This document shows, one piece after another, positions 1 to 7,718 of a DNA stretch of 26,901 bases (positions are counted from its first letter, which is position 1; each line of letters begins with the position of its first letter). Where the stretch lies: the IMG/VR virus record IMGVR_UViG_3300040960_000911, positions 1-26,901 of that record. One strand, written 5' to 3'. This DNA is from a virus. The notes beneath the pieces were generated by a model. The model had not been told where the DNA came from. It saw only the letters and a program-made list of their open reading frames with translations, and did not search any database. The position numbers and the translations under genes are program-made.

Positions 1-227
1 CCTGCCCAAGGAAGATCTTCATCGGGAAGTGCTTGAACATCCGCAGTATGGTATCCCATAATACGAACTTTGTATCTATAATCAAATCCCAAGTGATCTG
101 AAGTGGTTGCAGTTCTACGACCAGGAATATTAACTACCCACTGATCTTCAAGAACAACTTGACCAATCCACCATACAAATCCGTCACGTCCTACTTGCTG
201 ACTTTTTAAAAACCCTTCTTGAATCAT
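1..227 (-). CDS. 5: Baseplate hub protein gp5-like, N-terminal part (runs off the window)
   Basis: Only the first 75 codons lie in the window. The protein starts MIQEGFLKSQQVGRDGFVWW and has the short beta-rich character of the OB-fold that opens T4 gp5. The stretch ending LPDEDLPWA resembles T4 gp5 around its PTEKLPW segment. In T4, gp5 forms the trimeric needle at the tail tip, on top of gp27, and carries a lysozyme domain; whether this copy has one cannot be seen. The start codon overlaps the stop of the upstream cp12 by one base (TGATG), so the two are probably translationally coupled. The family call rests on the N-terminal motif plus the gp27-like gene two genes upstream. Confidence 0.72.
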   Translation of the reverse strand, partial: MIQEGFLKSQQVGRDGFVWWIGQVVLEDQWVVNIPGRRTATTSDHLGFDYRYKVRIMGYHTADVQALPDEDLPWA

Positions 228-442
228 CAGTCTTCGTAAATTCTACATTCGCTTGCTTCTGGATTCTCATCACAGTACATTTCAAATGCGGTTGGATCAT
301 GATTATCTTCAGGATGATTTTTATGATATAACTCTAGATGTTGCAGTTCATCTTGAGTATGTCTTCTCATTTGTGGAGAGATCATTGGGTCTTCAAGTAT
401 TTTTTTATCCTTTTCGATATGATCTTCGATTGATTTTTCCAT
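227..442 (-). CDS. cp12: Phage CP12, Calvin-cycle inhibitor protein
   Basis: This 71-aa protein ends in CDENPEASECRIYED (residues 57-71), the CP12 C-terminal signature with its Cys pair; cyanobacterial CP12 ends almost identically. CP12 is an intrinsically disordered redox switch that ties GAPDH and phosphoribulokinase into an inactive complex. Phage copies are thought to slow the Calvin cycle and push carbon into the pentose-phosphate pathway, which fits zwf and talC elsewhere in the window. The N-terminal Cys pair and the AWD_VEEL core of host CP12 are missing; only a DELQHLE segment (about residues 31-37) recalls the core. A clear AAAGGAGT ribosome site precedes the ATG. The gene sits inside the tail operon between the gp27-like gene and gp5, so it is probably expressed late, unlike the other metabolic genes. 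Confidence 0.88.
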   Translation of the reverse strand: MEKSIEDHIEKDKKILEDPMISPQMRRHTQDELQHLELYHKNHPEDNHDPTAFEMYCDENPEASECRIYED

Positions 443-453
443 TTACTACTCCT

Positions 454-1755
454 TTACTTTTGTTTTCTAAATGTATCTCTTACTAGAGTCATACTAGTAA
501 AAGTGTCAGCAGAAGTTATTCTGTGACATAGACTGGAAATAACGTATTTGCCAGAAGATAACACATCAACATCAGGATCTCCAACTTTTACCTGAGGAAA
601 CTCAAAATAAACTACATCCCCCGCATTTAATCCAAAATCTCCAGATACTACTATATTTATCTTAATAGAGAACATTTGATTATATCTCATGATAGACTGA
701 ACCATTGTGGTTTTAACATCATAAGTTGGATTTAATGGACTAGTTTTCCAGTTCTTCAACTGAGATATTGGAGTTTTACCTGGAGGGAGAGTTCCAACAT
801 CAAGAATATGTGACATTAACCTCGATATTGGTTGTCTAAACTGATCTGCAACATGATTATTTTCATCCTTTCCAAGATTTATTACCTTTCCATTTTGATC
901 TTCATCAACACTATAGTTTCTAACCTCATAATCCATAGCATAAAAATCGAAAAATATTGATCTATTGGAATAAGATCCAAGTATTAGTTGTTCCTGCAAA
1001 TCAATATTTCTGTCAATACCATACGATAAAACTTTCTCAAAACCATCTTTCTTTTCAGCAGTATCGCTGTAAACATATTGATTCTTTGGTTTTTGACTCA
1101 TTAATGCATCAATAGATCTGAAGTTAAATGCGTTAGATGTTTCATATAAAAAGTAACCAGCAGAAGCATTCTTTTTACCATATCCAGAAGGAACTGATCT
1201 TGATGCCAACCAAGTACAAACATGAAGAGGTTTTCTATCATTACCAATAAACTCATAATCGACAAGAGTATCATCAAGTATAATATTTTTATTAGTCTTT
1301 AGTTTATCGGTCAAAATAGTTTTAACGTTCTCAGAGATCTTGCCACTATATCTTTCAACTACTCTACTTTGTTCGTTGGCAAGTGTCTCTGCGCTACAAA
1401 AATCTATTATATAAGTTTCAGTATTAGTTTTACTGTTTACATTTTTAACTCTGTTAACATATAATTTTAGTTTTAACTTTGTTGGATTATCTTTTGCATC
1501 TTCTATAACTATATCAACTTCTTCTCCACCTCTTAATGGTAATCCATCTAAAACTGATATAGATTCTTTATCATTAGAGTCTTGCTTATATCCAGTATCT
1601 GTAAATACAACAGACAAAGTAATAGTATTAGACAAAATGTTTTCATAATATCTTAGGTCAGTTATTCCAGCACTAATATCAATAGACGCTTTAGTCTTAA
1701 AATTTGTTATAAGAAACTTTTCAATATTCCCAGATAGTACGTCTTTATTTTCCAT
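454..1755 (-). CDS. 27: Baseplate hub protein, gp27-like
   Basis: 433 aa, against 391 in T4 gp27. It has no signal peptide and is rich in beta-strand-like segments. The C-terminal part (about residues 365-433, with GDVVYFEFPQ, GKYVISSLCHRI and LVRDTF) matches the usual end of phage hub proteins, where a ring domain meets gp5. It lies directly downstream of the two enzyme-bearing tail proteins (one-base overlap with the 986-aa gene) and upstream of cp12 and gp5, the place expected for gp27 in a T4-type hub operon. The assignment relies on position, length and this C-terminal pattern. A different hub component is possible. Confidence 0.65.
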   Translation of the reverse strand: MENKDVLSGNIEKFLITNFKTKASIDISAGITDLRYYENILSNTITLSVVFTDTGYKQDSNDKESISVLDGLPLRGGEEVDIVIEDAKDNPTKLKLKLYVNRVKNVNSKTNTETYIIDFCSAETLANEQSRVVERYSGKISENVKTILTDKLKTNKNIILDDTLVDYEFIGNDRKPLHVCTWLASRSVPSGYGKKNASAGYFLYETSNAFNFRSIDALMSQKPKNQYVYSDTAEKKDGFEKVLSYGIDRNIDLQEQLILGSYSNRSIFFDFYAMDYEVRNYSVDEDQNGKVINLGKDENNHVADQFRQPISRLMSHILDVGTLPPGKTPISQLKNWKTSPLNPTYDVKTTMVQSIMRYNQMFSIKINIVVSGDFGLNAGDVVYFEFPQVKVGDPDVDVLSSGKYVISSLCHRITSADTFTSMTLVRDTFRKQK

Positions 1756-4715
1756 TATCCGTTTTTATACAAGTTGCCTAAGAGTTGAATCTTATAGTAA
1801 CTATTTAACATCTTAGATGTAGATCCTGGAGGTAATGGTAAAACTGAAGACCCTCCACCAGAAGATTCTCCACCACCATTTCCCATAGGAAGAGGTAATA
1901 CAGTCATTTGACCACCTCTTTGTTCATAAGATGCTCTTTGACTCAATGCGCTAGTATCCATTCTTTGTGAAGGGGAAGACATACTCAATGCAGATGAAGT
2001 AGATTGATTTAGGTTATCAGTTGATCTGCGGAGGTTTTCGGTTTCATTATCTTGTTGCTCTGGTGAAGGAGCTGCAGGTGATGTAGGTGTTGCTGCAGGT
2101 GATGTTATCTGACCCGCATTTAACTTTTCCACGTATTTTCTATATCTTGCTTTTCTATCATCCATTCCATTAATTTGATCTTCTCTAGTTGCAGCAGGAT
2201 AGTTGATCGCTTTTGAATGTAAAAACACATTATCCCAGTTACCATTTACTGTTGGTCTAACATTCTGCTTCCAATAAGCAACAGCAATCTTAGCAGCAAG
2301 TTCACCATCCATTGCAAGATCTGGGTTACTTAGCAAATCAACGCCAAACATTTTTCCATATTTTTCGTAGTTATAGTCATGTGTTAGTTGAATATAACCT
2401 CTACCATGGAACTTCGCTTTATAAGTTTTCCCATTCGGAGCTGTCCATGGACCACCACCACCATAGTGTGACCTTCCTCCACTTAGCTCTCTAGGGAACT
2501 GAAAACCTCCAGTCTCATGAGACATTTGTGCTAGGAAAGCAGCAAGTTCTTTTCCTTTGATTCCAGCAGCAGCTGCTGCCTTAATAAGCGGTCCCTCGCC
2601 AAACTCTCCAGTACCAACACTAAGTCTTGTATTTAAACCTGCAGCTGGATTTGGTGTATTACCATCACTAGCCGATGGTTCAGTAGCACTTCCATCGCCA
2701 GGAAGTTCTATATCACCTAATGGTGGTGGTGTATATTTTGGTTTTTGATTAGAAGTTCCCATAAATGAGTTCTTAACATGCTTAATAAATGCAAGAGGAT
2801 CTCTAATCATAAATGTAGGATCTGGAACATGTGATAACTTACCTTTCTTATTACCAAACCACTGATTATCTGAAATAAACTTAAATGGACTCAAAGGAAA
2901 CTTTCCTAGGAAATCATGCATCCCTTCAAACTTACCAGATCTCCATAATGTAGCTGCTTCTAATACACTTCTTAATGGACCAGGAATAGCTGGATTTGGG
3001 ATTCTTAGTTTTGGCCAGTTAGTTACATACCTGGTAACACCTTTACCTAACCAATCAAGAACTTGTTTACCAGTATCAAATGCTTTTTTTAAATCATCAA
3101 ATAAAATCTCACCTGCCTTTTTCCATCCGCCTGGAGTTTTAATGCCATAATAAAATAGATTACCAACATACTCACCAATATATTCACCAAGCATCATTCC
3201 TAAAATAGGAATAGGAATAAAGTTTCCAAGTAATCCACCAATAGCAGCACCACCAGCTTTGAACAATGTTTGACTTGGTGGGTCTCCACTCAACCAAGAG
3301 TCAAGTGCAACTAGAAGTGGACCAATGATAGGTATTCTTATAGATCGTCTAGCTGCTTTAGCAACAGTTCCAGCAGTTGTTGCTGCACTAGATGCTGCTT
3401 TTGCCTTTTGTGCTGCCGCTCCCGCTTCTCTTGCTGTCTTTGCTTTATCTGCTGCTTGTTGCGCTTTCTTTGCTTTATCTGCTGCTTGTTGCGCTTTCTT
3501 TGCTTTATCTGCTGCTTGTTGCGCTTTCTTTGCTTTATCTGCTGCTTGTTGCGCTTTCTTTGCTTTATCTGCTGCTTCTTTCGCTTCCTTTGCTTTTTGT
3601 GCTTGTGCTCTTATTGCAGCAGATTGACGAGCAGATCTTTCAGCAGCAGTTCCAACTGCCTGAGTTGCTCCTTTTAATCCTTGCCCACCCTTTAAAGCAC
3701 CAGTAAATGCTCTAGTTGCTCTACTACCAAATCTTAGGGAAGATCTAGTAAATCTAGCTGCTACTCTAGCACCCTTAACGCCCAACCTAGCTGCTGCTCT
3801 AGCACCCTTAACGCCCAACCTAAGTGCATTTCCGCCTAGTTTAGCACCAGCTTTAATCGATGCTATAATACCTTTAGCAATCTTTAATGCGGATTTTATA
3901 GCAAGTTTTATTGCACCAGATATTCCCTTAAAGGTTAGTTTTAAACCTTTACCTAATAGTTTTATACTACCTTTAAGTATTTTACCTGGAAGATAAAAAG
4001 GATTTAATAAAGACTTTGCAGTAAACTTTAATATTTTAGATAAAGGTTTTCTAAGTTCTGGTCCCAGTAAAAATCTGGTTATATGTCTCCAGTTTTTAAT
4101 ACCAAGGTCTATACCTTTGAATATTTTATCTTTATTGTTAAGAAGTAACTTTAATAACCCACCAGCTAAAATATTTCCAAAAAATCTTTTGATTATATCA
4201 AAAAATCCAAGAGATTGTTTTTCTTGTTTATCTTCAGTGTTTTTGTCGTCAGATTGTTTATTTTCTAATGAAGATTCTCTATTAGAAAATCTCTGTCTGG
4301 ATTGTTGTATTCTTTTGTTAGTTGCTTCTCTTTTCGCAATATTTTGAGAGTTTTTTAAAGTAGATTGCAGTGATTTCAGTGCTTGATTTATTGAAGATAA
4401 CTCTTTTAATATTGGAGAATACTTTGACTTGCCAGGGATTTTATCTAAACCACTTGGTATTGATGGTTTAGGTGCATTTAATAGTTTTGGGGTTGATATT
4501 TTTCTCTCTTGAATATTTGGTCTTGTAGATTGTCCCGATCCGCCAGAGACCATCTTTTCTTTCAACTTTTTCTTAGCATATTGTCTTGCCTTCTCTCTCG
4601 CCAAGTTCTTAGATTTTGCTTGAATTGCTTTTTTAGCAGCAGCTTTTGTGAGACCTTTTGCCCCCTCTTTTGCCAATAATCTTCCTGCTGCCCCTAATAT
4701 TGCTGGTAATGCCAT
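1755..4715 (-). CDS. Large tail/baseplate protein with GH19-type lysozyme/chitinase domain
   Basis: 986 aa. Residues 1-160 are very basic and helical. Residues about 165-345 are an amphipathic Leu/Ile/Lys/Gly-rich stretch. Residues about 363-430 are Ala/Lys/Gln tandem repeats (AADKAKKAQQ) predicted to form a long helix. A Gly-rich hydrophobic segment follows at about 482-520. A glycoside hydrolase family 19-like domain covers about 692-868: FLAQMSHETGGF supplies the likely catalytic Glu (near residue 733), and HGRGYIQLTHDYNY is the second family signature. The C-terminus is Ser/Gly/Pro-rich. Such a domain would cut peptidoglycan glycan strands during tail penetration. Gene order (after gp26 and a small ORF, before gp27-like) and architecture suggest a tape-measure or hub role like T4 gp29, but I cannot prove that. 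It overlaps both neighbours by one base. Confidence 0.78.
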   Translation of the reverse strand: MALPAILGAAGRLLAKEGAKGLTKAAAKKAIQAKSKNLAREKARQYAKKKLKEKMVSGGSGQSTRPNIQERKISTPKLLNAPKPSIPSGLDKIPGKSKYSPILKELSSINQALKSLQSTLKNSQNIAKREATNKRIQQSRQRFSNRESSLENKQSDDKNTEDKQEKQSLGFFDIIKRFFGNILAGGLLKLLLNNKDKIFKGIDLGIKNWRHITRFLLGPELRKPLSKILKFTAKSLLNPFYLPGKILKGSIKLLGKGLKLTFKGISGAIKLAIKSALKIAKGIIASIKAGAKLGGNALRLGVKGARAAARLGVKGARVAARFTRSSLRFGSRATRAFTGALKGGQGLKGATQAVGTAAERSARQSAAIRAQAQKAKEAKEAADKAKKAQQAADKAKKAQQAADKAKKAQQAADKAKKAQQAADKAKTAREAGAAAQKAKAASSAATTAGTVAKAARRSIRIPIIGPLLVALDSWLSGDPPSQTLFKAGGAAIGGLLGNFIPIPILGMMLGEYIGEYVGNLFYYGIKTPGGWKKAGEILFDDLKKAFDTGKQVLDWLGKGVTRYVTNWPKLRIPNPAIPGPLRSVLEAATLWRSGKFEGMHDFLGKFPLSPFKFISDNQWFGNKKGKLSHVPDPTFMIRDPLAFIKHVKNSFMGTSNQKPKYTPPPLGDIELPGDGSATEPSASDGNTPNPAAGLNTRLSVGTGEFGEGPLIKAAAAAGIKGKELAAFLAQMSHETGGFQFPRELSGGRSHYGGGGPWTAPNGKTYKAKFHGRGYIQLTHDYNYEKYGKMFGVDLLSNPDLAMDGELAAKIAVAYWKQNVRPTVNGNWDNVFLHSKAINYPAATREDQINGMDDRKARYRKYVEKLNAGQITSPAATPTSPAAPSPEQQDNETENLRRSTDNLNQSTSSALSMSSPSQRMDTSALSQRASYEQRGGQMTVLPLPMGNGGGESSGGGSSVLPLPPGSTSKMLNSYYKIQLLGNLYKNG
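3451..3570 (-). repeat. Four perfect 30-bp tandem repeats inside the GH19 tail gene
   Basis: Four identical copies of a 30-base unit run without interruption, flanked by one degenerate copy on each side (3421-3450 and 3571-3600). Read on the minus strand, each unit encodes the ten residues AADKAKKAQQ. The perfect identity suggests recent expansion by slippage or unequal recombination. The copies add helix length in steps of ten residues. Confidence 0.95.
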
Positions 4716-6796
4716 TATCCTACAAGATTATAGATAGATTTTACGACCAACAAAGAAGGATTAGCGGGATCAATAGAGCTGAATGATGGGACAGATTTCT
4801 GGTTTGGTGTATTTGCTACACCTCCACCAGACTTAACCTGACCAGGAACAGGTCCAATAGATCTAAGAAAATTCATTCCATTATTAACATTCTCTGCAGA
4901 TGGAATCTGGAGACTTCCAGATCTAGTCATTTCAGTCTCTATTTCCCCCGAAGATGATTCACCTGCTGCAGATGTTGATCCGAATGTTGGTTTTCCCGAA
5001 GTAATATAGTTAACAAATGCTTCATGTCCTGCAGGTTCTGCATCCATATGTAAATGGTCAGCATAGTTTCCACCAGTACTTCCTTGAGTTCCAATAATAG
5101 TTCCTGCTTTTATTTTATCCCCCACACCAAAGTTGCCCATTCTACTAAGGTGGGCAAAAAGCATATTTCCCGTAGCATTCTTAACAACTACAGTGTTTCC
5201 ATATCCTCCAGCTTGATTTTTAAATATAACTTCAGAATCTAATGGTACTGGAACATCTGCATTTGGAGATGATGATAGATCAGTTCCATGCAATAATGTA
5301 TAGTCTTTTGGATATCCATCAGTTCTCCTAGTGGTTGGACCACTATGATGCATCCTTAAGTCACTGTAAGTATAAGTTTGACCAGAATTTAAAAGTTTGT
5401 TTCCTCCACCATTAACACTAAAATACTTAATCTTCCCACCAGCATAACCACCACTTGCCATTGCTTTAATCTTATTAGAAGCAACGTCTCTGGGTTTATT
5501 TGCTACTGGTCCACCATATTTGTCATTGATTGTCAATAACTTACCAACACCATAGTTTTCAGCTGCTTTAGCATTAATAACAACCTCTCCAGGTTGAGCA
5601 GCAATCAACTGAGTGTCTTTACCCAAACCAGTAATCGTAAGTCCAGTATCATTTTCGATTTGACCACCATTTGCAAATGACAAATCATTAACGTTGATGG
5701 AGTTATTTCTCGGGAGAATGGAGTTATTTCTCGGGAGAACAGTCGATCCAGCTTTAATACTATTATTAGTTATATTGTTTGTACTATTAGTAACATTATT
5801 GTTTGTACTATTAGTAACATTATTATAGTTACTGATGGAGTTATTTCTCGGGAGAATGGAGTTATTTCTCGGGAGAACAGTCGATCCATCTTTAATACTA
5901 TTATTAGTTATATTGTTTGTACTATTAGTAACATTAGTAACATTATTGTTTGTACTATTAGTAACATTATTGTTTGTACTATTAGTAACATTATTATAGT
6001 TACTAACATTTTGTACTTCACCACCTTTTTCAAACTGAGGAACTACTGGTATAGTCTTTGCTGGACTATTAGCAAAAGTCGCTTCAGGTATTTGGGGAAG
6101 ATTGGGTATCTGAGGTATTGCTGGAGGATTATCTATTAAATCTGGTTTTGGTAACCAACTTGGTAATGCTTTGATAATATCATTAATAGTATTAACTATA
6201 TTTTTTATTCCACCATTTACATAATCAATAAGAGTTCTTATTGGACCAATGACATTATCATCAATCCATTTAATAATCCCATTAAAGAATCCAACAATAC
6301 TATTGATGATGTTCTGTAATGGTTTTAATAATATTTTAGGATTTTTTATAATATTAAGAAGTCCTTTGAAAAATCCCCCAAGAAGAATGAACTTAAAAAA
6401 GTTCATTATTTTTTCAAAGAAATCTGCAAATGGTGATATTGCTTTTTCTATTTTATCACCTGCGTTTTTCGCGCCGGATTTAGATTCTAAAGACTTTTCT
6501 CTACTTTTTTTTCTTTGAATATTTTTGTCTTGCCTCTGTCTTTCCATTGAAGACTTGGCAAGTTGATTTTGCTTTTTAAAAGCTTCTACTATAGCGTTAA
6601 CACTATTCTTAATCTCAACTAACTCTTTTTGTATAGACTTAAGAGTCTTATCATCAGATTTTTGATCGTCAGTTTTGGTAGTATTTGGTAAAAGTTTTTG
6701 GGGGTTAATTTTTTTACTAACCACGATTTTCCCATCATTTCCAGATCTTATGTCATCTAAAAGAGAATCTAGTTTTTGTTCGTCTTCTTTCTTCAT
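4715..6796 (-). CDS. Tail protein with M23 (LytM-like) peptidase domain
   Basis: 693 aa. Residues 1-120 are charged and coiled-coil-like. Residues about 125-215 hold amphipathic and hydrophobic helices (FFEKIMNFFKFILLGGFFKG). An Asn/Thr/Ser/Val-rich repeat region spans about 262-366. A segment with QPGEVVINAKAAENYG (about 395-415) resembles a motif seen near the end of tape-measure proteins. An M23 zinc metallopeptidase domain covers about 480-595: HGTD near residue 499 and HLHMD near 581 carry the expected zinc ligands. The enzyme would cut peptidoglycan cross-bridges. The next gene carries a glycan-cutting GH19 domain and a similar N-terminal layout, so the pair may be diverged partners. 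It overlaps the small ORF before it (ATGA) and the gene after it (1 base). Structural role inferred from position. Confidence 0.8.
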   Translation of the reverse strand: MKKEDEQKLDSLLDDIRSGNDGKIVVSKKINPQKLLPNTTKTDDQKSDDKTLKSIQKELVEIKNSVNAIVEAFKKQNQLAKSSMERQRQDKNIQRKKSREKSLESKSGAKNAGDKIEKAISPFADFFEKIMNFFKFILLGGFFKGLLNIIKNPKILLKPLQNIINSIVGFFNGIIKWIDDNVIGPIRTLIDYVNGGIKNIVNTINDIIKALPSWLPKPDLIDNPPAIPQIPNLPQIPEATFANSPAKTIPVVPQFEKGGEVQNVSNYNNVTNSTNNNVTNSTNNNVTNVTNSTNNITNNSIKDGSTVLPRNNSILPRNNSISNYNNVTNSTNNNVTNSTNNITNNSIKAGSTVLPRNNSILPRNNSINVNDLSFANGGQIENDTGLTITGLGKDTQLIAAQPGEVVINAKAAENYGVGKLLTINDKYGGPVANKPRDVASNKIKAMASGGYAGGKIKYFSVNGGGNKLLNSGQTYTYSDLRMHHSGPTTRRTDGYPKDYTLLHGTDLSSSPNADVPVPLDSEVIFKNQAGGYGNTVVVKNATGNMLFAHLSRMGNFGVGDKIKAGTIIGTQGSTGGNYADHLHMDAEPAGHEAFVNYITSGKPTFGSTSAAGESSSGEIETEMTRSGSLQIPSAENVNNGMNFLRSIGPVPGQVKSGGGVANTPNQKSVPSFSSIDPANPSLLVVKSIYNLVG
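5695..5998 (-). repeat. 138-bp imperfect duplication with nested 24-bp repeats in the M23 tail gene
   Basis: A block starting at 5695 recurs at 5833, a period of 138 bases. Each block contains a doubled unit encoding LPRNNSI, followed by copies of a 24-base unit encoding NVTNSTNN-type residues. The second block has more of the 24-base units than the first, so copy number differs between blocks. The encoded protein looks like a fibrous linker. Confidence 0.9.
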
Positions 6797-6957
6797 TGGG
6801 ACTGTTGTTGTTTTAGTTTTTCTTCCTCTAAATGATTAATCAACATTCCAACGTAAATATCTCTTTCCCAAGGCATTAAGTTCTCATATTCTGTTAATGA
6901 ATATTTATGGTACTGAATCATAGAAAAACTAATTTGAAAATAGTTTTCTAGATCCAT
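6793..6957 (-). CDS. Small tail-assembly protein downstream of gp26 (probably also a frameshift extension)
   Basis: 54 aa if started at the ATG at 6957 (MDLENYFQISFSM...), which has AGGA at 9-base spacing; an ATG three codons upstream (6966) has no usable spacing. The protein contains a MPWERDIYVGMLINHLEEEK segment. Short proteins with this kind of 'PWERDIY..LL..H..EEE' pattern occur next to tail-assembly chaperones in many myophages. The frame is -1 relative to gp26 and open back to the gp26 slippery site, so it may be made mostly as a gp26 fusion. The position is where T4 has gp51 (hub assembly catalyst), but it is far shorter than T4 gp51 and I do not claim homology. It overlaps the next gene by ATGA. 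Confidence 0.72.
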   Translation of the reverse strand: MDLENYFQISFSMIQYHKYSLTEYENLMPWERDIYVGMLINHLEEEKLKQQQSQ

Positions 6958-6968
6958 GTAAACCATTC

Positions 6969-7685
6969 CTAACCGAAAAAACTTGCTAGTCCCTCCAACT
7001 TAACAACATTTTCAACTCCAGTATTTGGATTTGTAAAAGTTACTTTATGAGAAAGTTTTGGCATGGTATTGAAAAACTCATCAACCGCCTTAAATTGAAT
7101 ACTATTCATTTGACCCAAGAACTCAATAATGTCTTTCTTAGTACAGTCAGCAGAAGACCAAACTTCTTCTTCATTATAGATCTTATCCACACAACCAGCA
7201 ATAAGTTCAAATGACTGATCTAAGGTTTGCTCTTGAAAGTCAAAGTTGTTTTTAATAAACTCATCTAGAGATGGATACTTCATCTCCATTCTTAGATTTG
7301 AGTCTAGTTTGATAGTTTTTTCATGGTTTTCTGGTCTTTCAATACCAATGTCTTCTACATTAATAGTTACAGACACTGAAGTTTCTCCGTCATCTGGAGC
7401 GATCAGATTTACTTCAATCTCTTCACCAACAGACTTCCCTCTAATATTTAAAAACAAATATTCAATATCAAAAGTAGGAAGTTCTTCAATTTTAACACCT
7501 CTTGTTAAGATGCAGGACTTCAATACTTGCTTTAGTGCATTAGTAATCTGTTTAACATCTTCACTTTCCATGGCAATGAGAAGAACTTTTTCTTCCTTCA
7601 CTAAGAAAGGTCTATACTTAACAGATTTTCCTGTAGATGGCAACTCAAGTTCATAAGTTGGCGTTACAATTTTTGGTAAAGGCAT
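6969..7685 (-). CDS. 26: Baseplate hub assembly protein gp26
   Basis: 238 aa, against 208 in T4 gp26. The N-terminus, with PTYELELPSTGKSVKYRPF and then VKEEKVLLIAMES (residues about 8-40), is the strongly conserved start of the T4 gp26 family. The C-terminus ends in GLASFFG, also usual for the family. In T4 the protein helps assemble the central hub. It starts at the ATG at 7685, 33 bases after the gp54-like gene, with an ACTAAATA late-promoter-like box in the gap. The last codons form a -1 slippery site leading into the next ORF, which suggests it also works as a tail-assembly chaperone of the G/GT type. Confidence 0.82.
   Translation of the reverse strand: MPLPKIVTPTYELELPSTGKSVKYRPFLVKEEKVLLIAMESEDVKQITNALKQVLKSCILTRGVKIEELPTFDIEYLFLNIRGKSVGEEIEVNLIAPDDGETSVSVTINVEDIGIERPENHEKTIKLDSNLRMEMKYPSLDEFIKNNFDFQEQTLDQSFELIAGCVDKIYNEEEVWSSADCTKKDIIEFLGQMNSIQFKAVDEFFNTMPKLSHKVTFTNPNTGVENVVKLEGLASFFG
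6975..6981 (-). promoter_or_regulatory. Candidate -1 ribosomal frameshift heptamer T_TTT_TTC at the end of gp26
   Basis: The last gp26 codons read AGT TTT TTC GGT TAG. The heptamer T_TTT_TTC is in the correct X_XXY_YYZ phase for a -1 slip. After the slip the frame reads CGG TTA GGA ATG GTT and continues through the whole small ORF. I see no strong downstream stem-loop. Poly-T runs are common in AT-rich DNA, so chance is possible, but phase, place and frame all fit. Confidence 0.55.
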
Positions 7686-7706
7686 AATTTGATGTATCAG
7701 TACATG

Positions 7707-7714
7707 TATTTAGT
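7707..7714 (-). promoter_or_regulatory. Weak T4-type late promoter box before gp26
   Basis: The minus strand reads ACTAAATA, which matches the T4 late consensus TATAAATA at six of eight positions. It ends 21 bases before the gp26 ATG, a distance similar to the better boxes in this window. The call is weak because the DNA is AT-rich. Confidence 0.3.
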
Positions 7715-7718
7715 AGGG

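Noticed and set aside
3421-3600. Tandem repeats resembling a CRISPR array
   Set aside because: The units are directly adjacent without spacers and encode in-frame helical residues; there are no cas genes.
3325-3706. Three plus-strand frames rich in Leu, Cys and Ala opposite the GH19 tail gene
   Set aside because: They are mirror readings of the 30-bp repeat in the 986-aa gene. They lack ribosome sites and show only repeat-driven composition.
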